Source: Verrucomicrobiota bacterium
GTDB taxonomy: Bacteria; Verrucomicrobiota; Verrucomicrobiia; Chthoniobacterales; UBA10450
NCBI GenBank assembly: GCA_003218395.1
Contig: QHNJ01000018.1
Location: 1 to 56,712, forward strand
Direction of reading: 5' to 3'
DNA: 56,712 nt
Every line of letters starts with the position of its first letter. The stretch's first letter is position 1. Below are positions 6,970 through 16,431 of this stretch, in pieces. The translations under genes and the position numbers were made by a program. The notes below the pieces were generated by a model. It was not told the DNA's origin. It was given only the letters and a program-made list of their open reading frames with translations, and searched no databases.

Positions 6970-7902
6970 ATGAGCAACAATTCGGCGCGTAAGTCAATCT
7001 TCGGCACCGCCTTGGAACTGTTGAAGCTGACAGCGGAGAAATGGCTGGATGATAAAGTGCCACAGTTGGGCGCGGCGCTGGCGTATTACACCGTCCTCTC
7101 GCTCGCGCCACTCGTCCTGATTTTGCTCGCAATTATCGGTGTGATTTTCCGGCATGATCCCGCTGGTGCATGGACGAAATTCACCGAGCAAATGAGCTAT
7201 TTTCTCGATAAAAGTGCGATCCAAGTGGTGCAGGACATTGCACGAACAGCTTCGACTCCTGGGAAAAGTACGCTCGCCACGGTCATCGGGATTGCTCTCG
7301 CCTTATTCGGCGCAACCGGAGTGTTCGGTCAGTTGCAGGATGCGTTAAACACGATCTGGGGCGTAAAAGCCAAACCTGGCTTAGGCATCTGGAGATTCTT
7401 GCGGGCTCGCTTTTTATCTTTTGCGATGGTCGCCGGCGTTTGTTTCTTACTACTTGTTTCGCTCGTGATCGAAGCGCTGCTGAAAGCGTTTAGCCATTAT
7501 ATTCAAGCAGCATTGCCCGGCGGCCTGGCTATTGCTGTCAGCGTTTACTTAATCTTTGATTTCGCGGTGGTCGTCGCACTTTTCGGCATGATCTTCAAGA
7601 TTCTGCCGGACGTGAAGACGCGATGGCGGGATGTCTGGGTGGGCGCGATCATGACGGCCGTTTTCTTTGTGATCGGCAAGTGGGGGCTCGGCTTATATCT
7701 TGGTAGCGGTACGGCTGCGTCAGCTTATGGCGCGGCCAGTTCGCTAGTCACGCTGCTCCTCTGGGCTTATTATTCGTCGCAGATTTTGCTCTTCGGCGCT
7801 GAGTTTACTCAGGTTTATGCCAGTGAATTCGGAGCACAGCTCGAACCAGACAAGTACGCTGTGCGCATCGAACGAAAGGAAATCGAAAAGCCACCACGCT
7901 GA
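6970..7902 (+). CDS. YihY/BrkB-family inner-membrane protein
   Basis: The protein has 310 residues with about six membrane segments (roughly 44-64, 108-124, 150-172, 185-212, 225-240, 252-275). It carries family-typical stretches: GAALAYYTVLSLAPLV near the N-terminus, a GVFGQLQDALNTIWGV block, and AYGAASSLVTLLLWAYYSSQILLFGAEFT near the C-terminus. A strong ribosome binding site (GGAGGG) lies before the ATG. YihY/BrkB proteins have no settled biochemical role despite older labels such as ribonuclease BN. It stands alone between a 500-bp empty region and the convergent LuxR gene. Confidence 0.93.
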   Translation: MSNNSARKSIFGTALELLKLTAEKWLDDKVPQLGAALAYYTVLSLAPLVLILLAIIGVIFRHDPAGAWTKFTEQMSYFLDKSAIQVVQDIARTASTPGKSTLATVIGIALALFGATGVFGQLQDALNTIWGVKAKPGLGIWRFLRARFLSFAMVAGVCFLLLVSLVIEALLKAFSHYIQAALPGGLAIAVSVYLIFDFAVVVALFGMIFKILPDVKTRWRDVWVGAIMTAVFFVIGKWGLGLYLGSGTAASAYGAASSLVTLLLWAYYSSQILLFGAEFTQVYASEFGAQLEPDKYAVRIERKEIEKPPR

Positions 7903-7995
7903 CAATCCTTGCGCCCTGCATGTGACGGCGAACCCGAATCTGTGCGCGGGCACACGCGATTGTCGCGCACCGGATGGAACGCGAGACACGATGCT

Positions 7996-9156
7996 TTATC
8001 GCATCAGCGTAATCAGTCGGCTGCGGCTTGGGACTTCGAGCTTGCGGAAGATTGCATGAAGATGCTTTTTCACCGTCGGCAAAGTCAAGCAGGCGTCATC
8101 AGCAATCTCCTGATTACTCCGCCCTTCGCAGACAAGCCGGGCAACTTCCTGTTCGCGGCTCGTAAGTTGAGCCAAATGCGGCAAATGCGAGCTCGCCGAC
8201 CCCGCGTGCGGAGCGACCTGACGGCGCAAATCTTCGCACTCGATAAGGAAATGCGGTCGCGCCACGCCGATTGAACTGAGCTGTTTCAGATGCAGGGTCG
8301 CGCGCAAATGCGGGGATCGCGGATGATGCACACGTTCTTCTTTGAAGTCTGTTTGCTCTGCAATAGGGTGTTGCGCATGTGTCCATTGTTGCTTGAGCAG
8401 ACGGCAGCGATCCAAAATCTCGGCCGGGACCGGTGAGGTCGCTTTCATCAGTTGCGCCTCCTCCGGCCCTTTTTCCCATATCGCACAGAAGTCACGCGCG
8501 GCCCGGTTTTGATAAATTAACTTTAAGTTCCAGCGCAACAGCATCGTCGGCAAAGGCAGGCGGCTCAAAAATTCCTCAAACGCCATCCGCGCCAGATGCT
8601 CGCGCTCGAGCGACCGGAGCCGATCAAGCGCGGTCAGAAACTGTGGGTAAAGATGCTGGAGCAACTTCATCTCCGCCGGGGATAGATCGCCCTGCGTCGC
8701 AGTGCGCAGGATTGCAATCACACAAATGAGGCGCTGGCTCCTCCAAAAAAACAGGACCACGCCGTGTCGGCAGCGTTGAGGCGCCATGTAACGGCGGTAC
8801 AAGGCCGATCTCATCAAGCTGCTTCGATTCGAGAAGACGTCGCAAATCCGCACAAACTTTTCACGCGGTCGCCCTGCGACATAACTTTTGAGCGGATCAG
8901 CGGCGAAGAAGCCATCAGCCATGGGCAGGGTCCATCTCGCGATCAGCGGCAAAATTGGATTGGGTTGAAGCATGAGGCCTATCAAGCGATGTGGGATCGC
9001 GGCGGCGAGCAACTGCTGGACGGCTTTCCAGAAGGAACCAAGATTCATGGCGGCGTGCAGACTGAGCAAAGTCTTTTCCAGTGACGGATCGATCACCGCC
9101 TCGCGCTTCATGCCAACCCTAGAGGTCCGCCTCATTTGCCTGTCCCTGCGCCTCAT
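7996..9156 (-). CDS. LuxR-family transcriptional regulator
   Basis: The protein has 386 residues. The C-terminal about 60 residues are a GerE/LuxR helix-turn-helix: LTSREQEVARLVCEGRSNQE, then an IADD...TLPTVKKHLHAIFRKL block. Residues about 190-225 (FLSRLPLPTMLLRWNLKLIY) look like a PAS-type sensor. The N-terminal half is unassigned but may be GAF-like. There is no receiver domain, so it is not a classical response regulator. ATGs at 9156, 9135 and 9111 are possible starts; the one at 9135 has AGGGACAGG upstream. It is divergent from a small gene whose promoter it could share. The ligand and targets are unknown. Confidence 0.88.
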   Translation of the reverse strand: MRRRDRQMRRTSRVGMKREAVIDPSLEKTLLSLHAAMNLGSFWKAVQQLLAAAIPHRLIGLMLQPNPILPLIARWTLPMADGFFAADPLKSYVAGRPREKFVRICDVFSNRSSLMRSALYRRYMAPQRCRHGVVLFFWRSQRLICVIAILRTATQGDLSPAEMKLLQHLYPQFLTALDRLRSLEREHLARMAFEEFLSRLPLPTMLLRWNLKLIYQNRAARDFCAIWEKGPEEAQLMKATSPVPAEILDRCRLLKQQWTHAQHPIAEQTDFKEERVHHPRSPHLRATLHLKQLSSIGVARPHFLIECEDLRRQVAPHAGSASSHLPHLAQLTSREQEVARLVCEGRSNQEIADDACLTLPTVKKHLHAIFRKLEVPSRSRLITLMR

Positions 9157-9286
9157 CCTCGCGCAGCCACCGTTCTTTCGCCCCAGCCGAAGGCTGCGCT
9201 CATTCCCGCCACGTTCAATAATCGGGAGATTAAAAAGGCAACTTAAGTTACCTGGCGATTATCCAGTATTGCGCGACGTTTTACAG

Positions 9287-9574
9287 ATGCAAACGAAACT
9301 ACCACTAAATGGGACAATTCAACATCCGGACTTGGCAGAGGCGTTGCGCGGAGAGAGCGGCACATTCTTTTGCCAGCAAGGTGGCCAAGGCTACATTGTG
9401 ACGGCAGCGGAAGGCTTCTCCATTAAATCATTGCGGCCAGTCGGTCGCAAGATTGTGGAAGCCAATGTGCTCATGCAGACTACTCCAGAACCCTGGGCGA
9501 TTACCAAAATCTCCGAGGATGTTCTTGAGTTTAGCGCTGTACCACAACCCTCTCGCCAACAGCGAGCCGCCTAA
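9287..9574 (+). CDS. Small conserved-looking hypothetical protein
   Basis: From the ATG at 9287 this encodes 95 residues. The frame is also open upstream, but that part lies antisense to the LuxR gene and looks like a shadow. The sequence has regular hydrophobic spacing (GTFFCQQGGQGYIVT, KIVEANVLMQTTPEPWAITK) suggesting a small beta-rich domain, followed by a charged tail. No family was recognised. There is no clear ribosome binding site. A terminator begins 80 bp after the stop, which supports a real transcript. Confidence 0.5.
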   Translation: MQTKLPLNGTIQHPDLAEALRGESGTFFCQQGGQGYIVTAAEGFSIKSLRPVGRKIVEANVLMQTTPEPWAITKISEDVLEFSAVPQPSRQQRAA

Positions 9575-9653
9575 AGGCTGAAATAGCGTGCCCCGCATGT
9601 TTACCACGCGCGGGGCGACTGGCGGCAAATAGATCGGCTAAAGCAAGAAAGCA

Positions 9654-9687
9654 AAAGCCTCGGTGGGGAAACTCACCGGGGCTTTTT
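9654..9687. terminator. Bidirectional terminator between small gene and efflux permease
   Basis: AAAGCCTCGGTG pairs with CACCGGGGCTTT (12 bp, one G-T). It is flanked by A and T tracts on both sides, so it can serve both the plus-strand small gene and the minus-strand RND permease gene ending at 9748. Confidence 0.85.
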
Positions 9688-9747
9688 GTTTCTTGGTCAG
9701 GTCGAAATGTTCCAAGCGGCTGACACAGCTGCCTCTACACCGTCCGT

Positions 9748-12700
9748 TCAGGCTTGCTTCCAGCCGTTCCCATCTGGCGCGAGCGCAGGCGCGTACTCGG
9801 GCGTGAGATCTACATCTTCTGCGACAGATTCCTCTTCAGCTTCTGCCAAGGATTTTTCGTGATGTTCTTTCGCGATCAGCATGTAGAGCGACGGAACGAT
9901 GAAGAGGGTGAAGATGGTTCCAATTGTCATCCCGCCGACGAGGACAAGACCGATGGAATTTCGCGCTGCCGCGCCCGCGCCGCTCACCAGCGTCAGCGGA
10001 AAGTGGCCGGCAACCGTCGCGACGCTTGTCATCATGATGGGACGCAAACGAATGCGCGCCGCTTGCGCGACGGCCGCGAGTTTGGCCAAACCCTGCCGCT
10101 GCAGTTGGTTGGCGAATTGAACGATCAGAATTCCGTTTTTCGAAACCAGCCCGACCAGTGTGACCAGACCAACTTGCGAATAAATGTTCAGCGTCGTCGT
10201 CCAGCCGTCAGTAAAGAATTTTCCGAACGGCATCTTCAGAAAAGTGAAAAGAAGCGCGCCGAACATGGCGAGCGGAACGGAGCCAAGCAGAATAATGAAC
10301 GGATCGCGGAAGCTGTTGAATTGCGCGGCGAGGACGAGAAAGATCAGGATGATCGCCAGGGCGAAGACTGCTGTGAACTTGTCTCCCTCGGTGCGCAACT
10401 GGCGCGATTCTCCGGTATAATCAAGCACATACCCTTTTGGTAAAATCTTGCGCGCTTCGTCTTCGAGAAATTTTAGAGCAGCATCGAGTGACCGTGTCGG
10501 AACCCCGCTGATGGTTACGGCATTCAGCTGTTGCATGCGATTGAGCGAACGCGCGACCGTTTTGGGTCGCATTGATGCCACCGTGCTCAGCGGCACAAGC
10601 TGATTGTTCGGACCGGTAACGTAAATGTTTTCGAGCTGTTCCGGATTCAAACGATCGACGCGTTTGACCTGCGGAATGACCTTGTAACTACGGCCGGCAA
10701 TATTGAAGCGATTAACAAAATTGCCGCCGATCGCGGCCGACATGTCAGTACCAACCTGCTGCATATCGAGACCAAGGGACGCGACTTTGTCGTGATCGAA
10801 AACAATCTCGGATTGGGGCTGGTCAATTTTGGTGTCGATATCTGCAAACCGAAAAACGCCAGCCTGCATCGCCTTCATTTGAAGCTGTTGCGCGAATTCA
10901 AGGATCCGTTCCGGGTCGGCTGTGGAAGTGATCACGAAACTCACGGGAAAGCTGTCGCTGCCCGGAAGAGCCGACGGCATGACTGGGAACATCTGAATTC
11001 CCGGAATAGCGCCCAGCTGCTGTTGCACCATCGGTAGATAATTTTTTGTCGGCGTTTTGCGCGTGCCCCATGGTTTTAACACCATTCCGCCGAACCCTTG
11101 GTCGGGATTCGTAATTTGAAATGTGAACCGCGTGTCCGGAATATCCTGGAAGACTTTCCCCGCGGCATCCGCATAACGAATTGTGTCGTCGATCGTCGCA
11201 TTGGCTGGCGCCGTGACGATACCAAAAATGACGCCTTGATCCTCGGTCGGCGCCAATTCTTTCGACGCGAATGTTGGTATCAGTAGAGCCATGATAACGG
11301 CGAGGGCCGAGATGCCGGCCCACACGACATAGACAGCCGGCCGCGCGGCGAGCGTGCGATCGAGATGTGCGCCATACCAATCCCGGAACCGATCGAACGT
11401 GCGGTTAACAATGGCGGTGAATCCTTTATCCACGTGCTCGGCGCGCAGCAGATGGGCCGACATCATTGGCGACAGCGTCAATGCGACCACGCCCGAGATG
11501 AAAACGGCGCCAGCAAGCGTGAGCGCAAATTCGCGGAAGAGCGCTCCGGTCAACCCGCCTTGCAGCGCGATGGGCGTGTAGACCGCCGCCAGCGTGATTG
11601 TCATCGCGATGATCGGGCCTACCAATTCGCGCGCGCCTTTCAACGCAGCATTCATGCGCGTCATGCCTTCGCGAATGTGACGTTCGACATTTTCGACGAC
11701 GACGATCGCGTCGTCGACGACCAACCCGACCGACAGCACAATCGCGAGGAGCGTCAGCAAGTTCAGCGTGAAGCCAAACGCCTGCATGAGGAACAATGCC
11801 CCGATAAGCGAGATAGGGATTGCCACCACCGGCACGATGACCGAGCGGAAAGATCCGAGGAACAAGAAGATCACAACCATCACGATGAGCAACGTATCGA
11901 TCAACGTTTTTACGACTTCGTGGATCGCGTCGTTGATGTAAGCTGTCGCGTCATACGCGATTTGCCCGGTCATGCCAGTCGGCAATTCCTTTTGAATTTG
12001 CTCCATTTCCGCGCGAACGCGTTTGATTACGTCCACAGAGTTCGCATTTGGCAGCACCCATATGCCCATGAACACCGCTTTCTCCCCAGAAAAGCGAACT
12101 TCGGTATTGTAATCTTCGGCACCGAGGACGACGTCCGCAATATCGCTGAGCCTGACGAGATTCCCTTTATCTTCACGCACGACGAGTTTCTTAAAGTCGT
12201 CCGCCGTGTGTAAATCCGTGTTGGCCGTGAGGTTTACCTGAAGAAGCGACCCTTTCGTGCTACCGACGGCGGCGAGGTAATTGTTGCGCGAAAGCGCGCT
12301 GCGGACTTGGGCCGGACTGATGTTCAATGCGGCCATGCGATCCGGTTTCATCCAGATGCGCATCGCGAAAGTGCGTCCGCCGAGAATGTCGGCTTTCTGG
12401 ACGCCGCCGACCGCAGTCAGCCGCGGCTGCACCAGGCGAACAAGATAATCGGTGACCTCGTTAGGCTGAAGAATGTCCGACGTGAAACTGAGATACGCCG
12501 AAGCAAACCGCGAATCTGCTGTTTCAATACTGATGACTGGGATTTCCGCTTCAGGCGGCAGGTCTTTCCGGATTGCATCAACCTTCGAGGTAACGTCGGA
12601 CAACGCTTTATTCGCGTCGTAATTCAGCTTGAGACGCACGGTGATCAGCGATTCGCCCTGCTTACTTTGCGATTGGATGTAATCGATACCATCCGCTGCG

Positions 12701-12951
12701 GCGATCGCGCGCTCAAGCGGCGTGGTAATAAATCCGCGCACCAGTTCCGCATCCGCGCCAACGTAAACGGTGCTGATCGTGATTGCGGCGATATCGCTGC
12801 GCGGATACTGCCGCACGTTTAAACCCCCAAGCCCTTTCAGCGTTGGAAAGACCACTGGAAGAATCGCCTGCGCCCCGGCCAGCAAAATGACAAAGCTGAC
12901 GACCAGCGCCAGCACCGGGCGTTTGATGAAAAGGTCCGTAAAGGATTTCAT
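9748..12951 (-). CDS. RND-family multidrug efflux permease (AcrB-like)
   Basis: The protein has 1067 residues, the usual length for an HAE1-type RND pump. It starts MKSFTDLFIKRPVLALVV, the standard first membrane helix after an amphipathic turn. The proton-relay pair is in LSVGLVVDDAIVVVENVERH. The second half repeats the first, with GLVSKNGILIVQFANQL and ending in a helix before an acidic tail. It should export drugs or other amphiphiles from the inner membrane together with the adaptor gene upstream; a TolC-type outer-membrane partner is not in this window. It is the last gene of the tetR-adaptor-permease operon, 156 bp after the adaptor stop, and that gap is full of ATTCGAA-type repeats. 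Confidence 0.96.
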   Translation of the reverse strand: MKSFTDLFIKRPVLALVVSFVILLAGAQAILPVVFPTLKGLGGLNVRQYPRSDIAAITISTVYVGADAELVRGFITTPLERAIAAADGIDYIQSQSKQGESLITVRLKLNYDANKALSDVTSKVDAIRKDLPPEAEIPVISIETADSRFASAYLSFTSDILQPNEVTDYLVRLVQPRLTAVGGVQKADILGGRTFAMRIWMKPDRMAALNISPAQVRSALSRNNYLAAVGSTKGSLLQVNLTANTDLHTADDFKKLVVREDKGNLVRLSDIADVVLGAEDYNTEVRFSGEKAVFMGIWVLPNANSVDVIKRVRAEMEQIQKELPTGMTGQIAYDATAYINDAIHEVVKTLIDTLLIVMVVIFLFLGSFRSVIVPVVAIPISLIGALFLMQAFGFTLNLLTLLAIVLSVGLVVDDAIVVVENVERHIREGMTRMNAALKGARELVGPIIAMTITLAAVYTPIALQGGLTGALFREFALTLAGAVFISGVVALTLSPMMSAHLLRAEHVDKGFTAIVNRTFDRFRDWYGAHLDRTLAARPAVYVVWAGISALAVIMALLIPTFASKELAPTEDQGVIFGIVTAPANATIDDTIRYADAAGKVFQDIPDTRFTFQITNPDQGFGGMVLKPWGTRKTPTKNYLPMVQQQLGAIPGIQMFPVMPSALPGSDSFPVSFVITSTADPERILEFAQQLQMKAMQAGVFRFADIDTKIDQPQSEIVFDHDKVASLGLDMQQVGTDMSAAIGGNFVNRFNIAGRSYKVIPQVKRVDRLNPEQLENIYVTGPNNQLVPLSTVASMRPKTVARSLNRMQQLNAVTISGVPTRSLDAALKFLEDEARKILPKGYVLDYTGESRQLRTEGDKFTAVFALAIILIFLVLAAQFNSFRDPFIILLGSVPLAMFGALLFTFLKMPFGKFFTDGWTTTLNIYSQVGLVTLVGLVSKNGILIVQFANQLQRQGLAKLAAVAQAARIRLRPIMMTSVATVAGHFPLTLVSGAGAAARNSIGLVLVGGMTIGTIFTLFIVPSLYMLIAKEHHEKSLAEAEEESVAEDVDLTPEYAPALAPDGNGWKQA

Positions 12952-13107
12952 TTTCTAAAATTCGAAATCCGAAGCACGAAATTCGAAACAAATTCGAAGC
13001 ACGAATCGGCAAAACGCATACCTTTCATCGCGTCGCTGTCGGTTGCGGTCATTTGATTCAAGTTTGAAAATTGTTTCGGAATTCGATATTCGAATTTCGG
13101 ATTTTGA

Positions 13108-14280
13108 TTACGAGTCTATCGGCGTCGGATTAATCTGCGGCTTTGGTGCAAGATCGTTATTGATCGCCACCGCCATTCCGTTCCGCAATTTAAAGACGCC
13201 TGTTCCCACGACCGTCTCGCCGGCTTTCAACCCAGTCGTGATGGAAACGAAATCGCCGCGCGCCTCGCCCACGCGCACGAATTGCTGACGCAGTACCTGC
13301 GATTCTTTTCCCGTCTTGTTATCCTTTTGTTTCTCGATTACGAAAACGGAATCGCCGTAGGGCGCGTACGAAATCGCCGACCCCGGAATAACGAGCGACT
13401 TGTGTTTCTCCGGCAATACAATGTCGATCTTGATGAACATTCCCGGCCGCAACGCATGATCCGGATTCTCCAGCGTGGCTTGCAACGTCAAATTTCGCGT
13501 CACCGTGTCCACGGCGGAATTGATCGCCGTCAGTTTGCCGACGAACTCGCGCCCCGGGAGCGCATCGGTGCGCACACGCGCTTCCAATCCGGTCGAAAGG
13601 TTCTGGAGATGTTGCTGCGGTAATGCAAAATCGACATATACCGGATCGAGCGATTGCAACAGCACAACCTGCTGACCGGCATTGATCATTTGTCCGACGT
13701 TCACCTGGCGAATGCCAAGCTCTCCATCAAACGGAGCCACAATCGTCTTCTTCCGAATATTGGAGCGCATCTGATCGACAACGGCAGTCAGTCTCCTGAA
13801 TTTTGACTCAGCAGCGTCGAGTTCAGCCTTCGAAACGACGTTTTGTGAGGCAAGACCGCGAGTCCGTTCCAAGTCCGTGCGCGCCAGCTCAGCTTCGGCT
13901 TCCGCTGATCGCAAAAGTGCTTCCTCCTGGGAGGCGTCTAGTTTTAAGATTACGTCTCCTTTTTTGGCAACGCCTCCGTTTTGAAACATGATCTCGCTAA
14001 CCGTCCCAGCGAGTTCGGTTGAAACCATCGCGCCTTGAACGGCCGAAACCGCCCCAACAGCCGACAACATCGGCGCCCAATCTTCTTCCTTCACCGGCGC
14101 GCTAGTTACCGTTGCGACAGGCATCGGTGGCTTCGTCGTCACCATCGTGACGATCTGCATTGCCTTGATTCCACAAATCACCAGAACCAATGCCCCCACA
14201 GCCAAAAGGGCTTTGATCACCATTTTGCGCGTTGATTTCACTTTCGCTTCTCTCCTCAAAGGTTTCGCCACGTCATGCAT
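13108..14280 (-). CDS. RND efflux periplasmic adaptor (membrane fusion protein)
   Basis: The protein has 390 residues. An N-terminal membrane anchor (about 20-40) is followed by the HlyD/AcrA plan: a lipoyl half-motif (STELAGTVSEIMFQNGGVAK), an alpha-helical hairpin (about 110-165, rich in Ala, Glu and Arg), the second lipoyl half (IVAPFDGELGIRQVNVGQMI) and a beta-barrel ending near GMFIKIDIVLP. It links the RND pump to an outer-membrane channel. Its ATG lies inside the end of tetR (8-bp overlap), so translation is coupled and the gene should be under TetR control. Confidence 0.95.
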   Translation of the reverse strand: MHDVAKPLRREAKVKSTRKMVIKALLAVGALVLVICGIKAMQIVTMVTTKPPMPVATVTSAPVKEEDWAPMLSAVGAVSAVQGAMVSTELAGTVSEIMFQNGGVAKKGDVILKLDASQEEALLRSAEAEAELARTDLERTRGLASQNVVSKAELDAAESKFRRLTAVVDQMRSNIRKKTIVAPFDGELGIRQVNVGQMINAGQQVVLLQSLDPVYVDFALPQQHLQNLSTGLEARVRTDALPGREFVGKLTAINSAVDTVTRNLTLQATLENPDHALRPGMFIKIDIVLPEKHKSLVIPGSAISYAPYGDSVFVIEKQKDNKTGKESQVLRQQFVRVGEARGDFVSITTGLKAGETVVGTGVFKLRNGMAVAINNDLAPKPQINPTPIDS

Positions 14281-14902
14281 AGGCTGGTTCGCTCTCCTTT
14301 TTGAATAACAGCCGCCACAATCGGCGTGTGACTTCGAGCTGCCGCGTGCGCCTTTCCGCCGCAGTCATCTCCTGCGGCTGCAAAACATCGCGCATCAACA
14401 TTCCGCGCGAGACAGCAAAAATTAATTCCGCCAGCTCATGAGGTTTTAGACCATGCGCGGCACTCTCTGCTTCCGGCGAGCGCGCGATCAAATCGGTCAC
14501 GCCATCCATCGCCGTCTGCAAAACGTCGCGCACCAAGTCGGCCACGTGCGGATTGCGCGACGCTTCCGCGTAAAGATCGACAACAAACGCAGAGACAACT
14601 TGCGGCGCGTCTTCGCAACAATGCGCTGTGAATAAAATCTCAAGCGACTCAAGCAGCGTCGGCGCCCGTCGCGCGCGCTCCAGCACTTCGTGGATTTCTT
14701 TTTTATGCCGATCGGCCATTGCGGAAATAACCGCATCCTTATTCTCGAAATAGCGATAAATCAGACCGACGCTAATCCCGGCTTCGGCACTGATGTCGTG
14801 CATGCTGGCCTGGTGGAAGCCTCGTTTGGCGAAGCAGATCAGGGCGGCATCGAGGATTTGGGTGCGTCGGTCCTGGCTGGATTCTATCTGGGGTTGCGGC
14901 AT
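14273..14902 (-). CDS. TetR-family repressor of the efflux operon
   Basis: The protein has 209 residues. The N-terminal helix-turn-helix reads RTQILDAALICFAKRGFHQA, then a block ending GISVGLIYRYFENKDAV, the canonical TetR_N pattern. The C-terminal domain is helical and should bind the inducing ligand. It is the first gene of the operon, and a perfect 20-bp palindrome 12 bp upstream of its ATG is the likely operator. By analogy with similar operons, substrate binding would release the repressor and induce regulator, adaptor and pump together. Confidence 0.95.
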   Translation of the reverse strand: MPQPQIESSQDRRTQILDAALICFAKRGFHQASMHDISAEAGISVGLIYRYFENKDAVISAMADRHKKEIHEVLERARRAPTLLESLEILFTAHCCEDAPQVVSAFVVDLYAEASRNPHVADLVRDVLQTAMDGVTDLIARSPEAESAAHGLKPHELAELIFAVSRGMLMRDVLQPQEMTAAERRTRQLEVTRRLWRLLFKKESEPAYA

Positions 14903-14914
14903 GATCTTGGGAAG

Positions 14915-14940
14915 ATGAATGAACGTTCATTCATTGTCAA
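14915..14940 (-). promoter_or_regulatory. tetR operon promoter with TetR operator
   Basis: The palindrome ATGAATGAACGTTCATTCAT (14915-14934) is perfect over 20 bp. Directly upstream on the minus strand is a consensus -35 box TTGACA (14940-14935), so the operator fills the -35/-10 spacer; a weak CATCTT would be the -10. Repressor binding here would block RNA polymerase. Confidence 0.8.
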
Positions 14941-15087
14941 ATGGGACTCCAAATGCATACTGCCGGCTTTCTGTTCAACGGCCAGCCCGGGCCACTCAAA
15001 CGCGCTAGGCAGTAATGCTGCTGATCGCGATCCGATGCCGCATTCGACCGGCTGCTAGCCGCCCGGCCTCCTCCCCTCCAGATCCAA

Positions 15088-15117
15088 AGGAAGGGCCACC
15101 GTGACGGCGCCCTTCCT
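15088..15117 (-). terminator. Hairpin terminator after the choice-of-anchor-P gene
   Basis: AGGAAGGGC and GCCCTTCCT (9 bp) enclose a 12-nt loop, about 40 bp after the stop codon at 15159. The long GC-rich stem with hardly any T-tract resembles terminators of high-GC bacteria. Confidence 0.6.
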
Positions 15118-15158
15118 GTTCGCATGCTCTTCGTCGTCGTCCGCGAGCGGCACTTGTC

Positions 15159-16376
15159 CTAGTGAACAGATGCCTCCGCCACGGCGACCTGGATGTCGGT
15201 GCCGATCGGGATCCCGAAGCTATTCGCCTCGGTCACGATGACCTCGATCATCCGGACCTCGATATTGTTCGACGTCTGGATGACCCGGTGGAGCCAGAGC
15301 GTTCCCAGCCCGACGATGTGAAGCCTTGTGTTCGGTGGCGGGTCATCGCCGATGTTCGGGAACCCGGTGACGTGGAGGTCGACGAACATCGAGCCGGTAT
15401 CGCTGAAGGTCAGGGTTCCACCGATGTTTGAAGCGTGCGCGTCGGCCTTCACCAGGCTCGCCGTCACCAAGCCGGTGATGACGTCGACGCCCTGGACCGT
15501 TGATGTCATCTCACCCACTGCCGACGTGCTGTTCACGGTCCCCTGCGCGGTGTCCACCACTTCGCCGACCGAGAACAGAGGAGGGACCTGAACCTGAGCA
15601 ACCGAGTTGGTCCTGAGGTGGCCATTGGTCCCCAAGCACGACATGTTCACGAGAGCGCTCGGGCCCGACGTGATCACGTGTGCCAGGGTGGCTTTCGTCC
15701 CGTACGCCTGCCCGTCCAAAGTCCCCTCGACCCCAGAGGTCAAGCCGCTAGAGGCGTGAGACACGATCTTCGTGATCTGCTCGTTGAGCACCACGTGACC
15801 GAAGCCGACGAGGTTGATCTGCGTGTTCGGCGGAGGAGTACCCATGATGGGGATCCCGGCCACCACCAGGTTGACGAAGGTCGAGCCCTCCGCGCTCGTG
15901 TGGAAGCCGGTGGCATCATGCGTGGTCGTACTCACGGCCTTGACCTCATCCGCGGTGATAACCCCCCCCAGCTGTGTGATCAGCAAATTGGCGTCGTGGA
16001 CGTCAGCGGTGGCCATGGCCTGCAGCGTGCCGCCGATCAGCGTGGTGCCGTCGGCTGTCGTGTTAATGACGCCAGTGGTGAATAGCGGGCTGGCGTCAGT
16101 GCTCGCGACCGTGTTCTCGTTGTGCACAGGTGGCTCCACAGTACCGCACGGTCCCAGTGTCGAGACCGCGGTCTTGCCTGCGACGACCACGTTTCCGAGG
16201 TTCGCTTGCGTACCGTAGGCGTCTGCGACGAATTGGAATCCGGAGCTCGTTGCTACATCGAGCGATGGCGTCGCCGTGCGGGCGGCGGGGCCGAACCCGA
16301 AGGCCAATCCAAGTCCGAGGATCACTACTGCAAATCTCTTCATCGTCCCTTTGTCGATGCTGTTTTTTTCTTTCAT
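15159..16376 (-). CDS. Secreted choice-of-anchor-P-like protein, probably acquired
   Basis: The ATG at 16376 (405 residues) is chosen because AAAGGA lies eight bases upstream; the frame opens 45 bp earlier. A signal peptide is visible (MKRFAVVILGLGLAFGFGPA...TA). The mature part is two tandem repeats of about 165 residues. Each has an AYGT-A-L segment, a TADG/TAQG block and a closing PPPNT-x-I/L-x-x-V-G-x-G motif, matching what I recall of choice-of-anchor-P proteins, which are frequent in Actinobacteria. The codons (GTC, GAC, CTC, ACC) are more GC-ending than in neighbouring genes, and it has its own high-GC terminator. Horizontal transfer is therefore likely. The function is unknown; it is presumably extracellular. 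Confidence 0.8.
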   Translation of the reverse strand: MKEKNSIDKGTMKRFAVVILGLGLAFGFGPAARTATPSLDVATSSGFQFVADAYGTQANLGNVVVAGKTAVSTLGPCGTVEPPVHNENTVASTDASPLFTTGVINTTADGTTLIGGTLQAMATADVHDANLLITQLGGVITADEVKAVSTTTHDATGFHTSAEGSTFVNLVVAGIPIMGTPPPNTQINLVGFGHVVLNEQITKIVSHASSGLTSGVEGTLDGQAYGTKATLAHVITSGPSALVNMSCLGTNGHLRTNSVAQVQVPPLFSVGEVVDTAQGTVNSTSAVGEMTSTVQGVDVITGLVTASLVKADAHASNIGGTLTFSDTGSMFVDLHVTGFPNIGDDPPPNTRLHIVGLGTLWLHRVIQTSNNIEVRMIEVIVTEANSFGIPIGTDIQVAVAEASVH

Positions 16377-16431
16377 GTTAATTTTTCCTTTCATTCTCTC
16401 TTTGTGAATGTTCATAATCAATAAAAGCGAG

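Noticed and set aside
8972-9286. Upstream extension of the small gene at 9287
   Set aside because: This part lies over the start of the LuxR gene on the other strand and reads as its shadow. Only the part from 9287 lies outside other genes.
11365-12213. Long plus-strand frame of about 280 codons opposite the first RND permease
   Set aside because: Its composition (very rich in Arg, His, Asp and Gln) is typical of an antisense shadow, while the minus strand encodes a complete permease.
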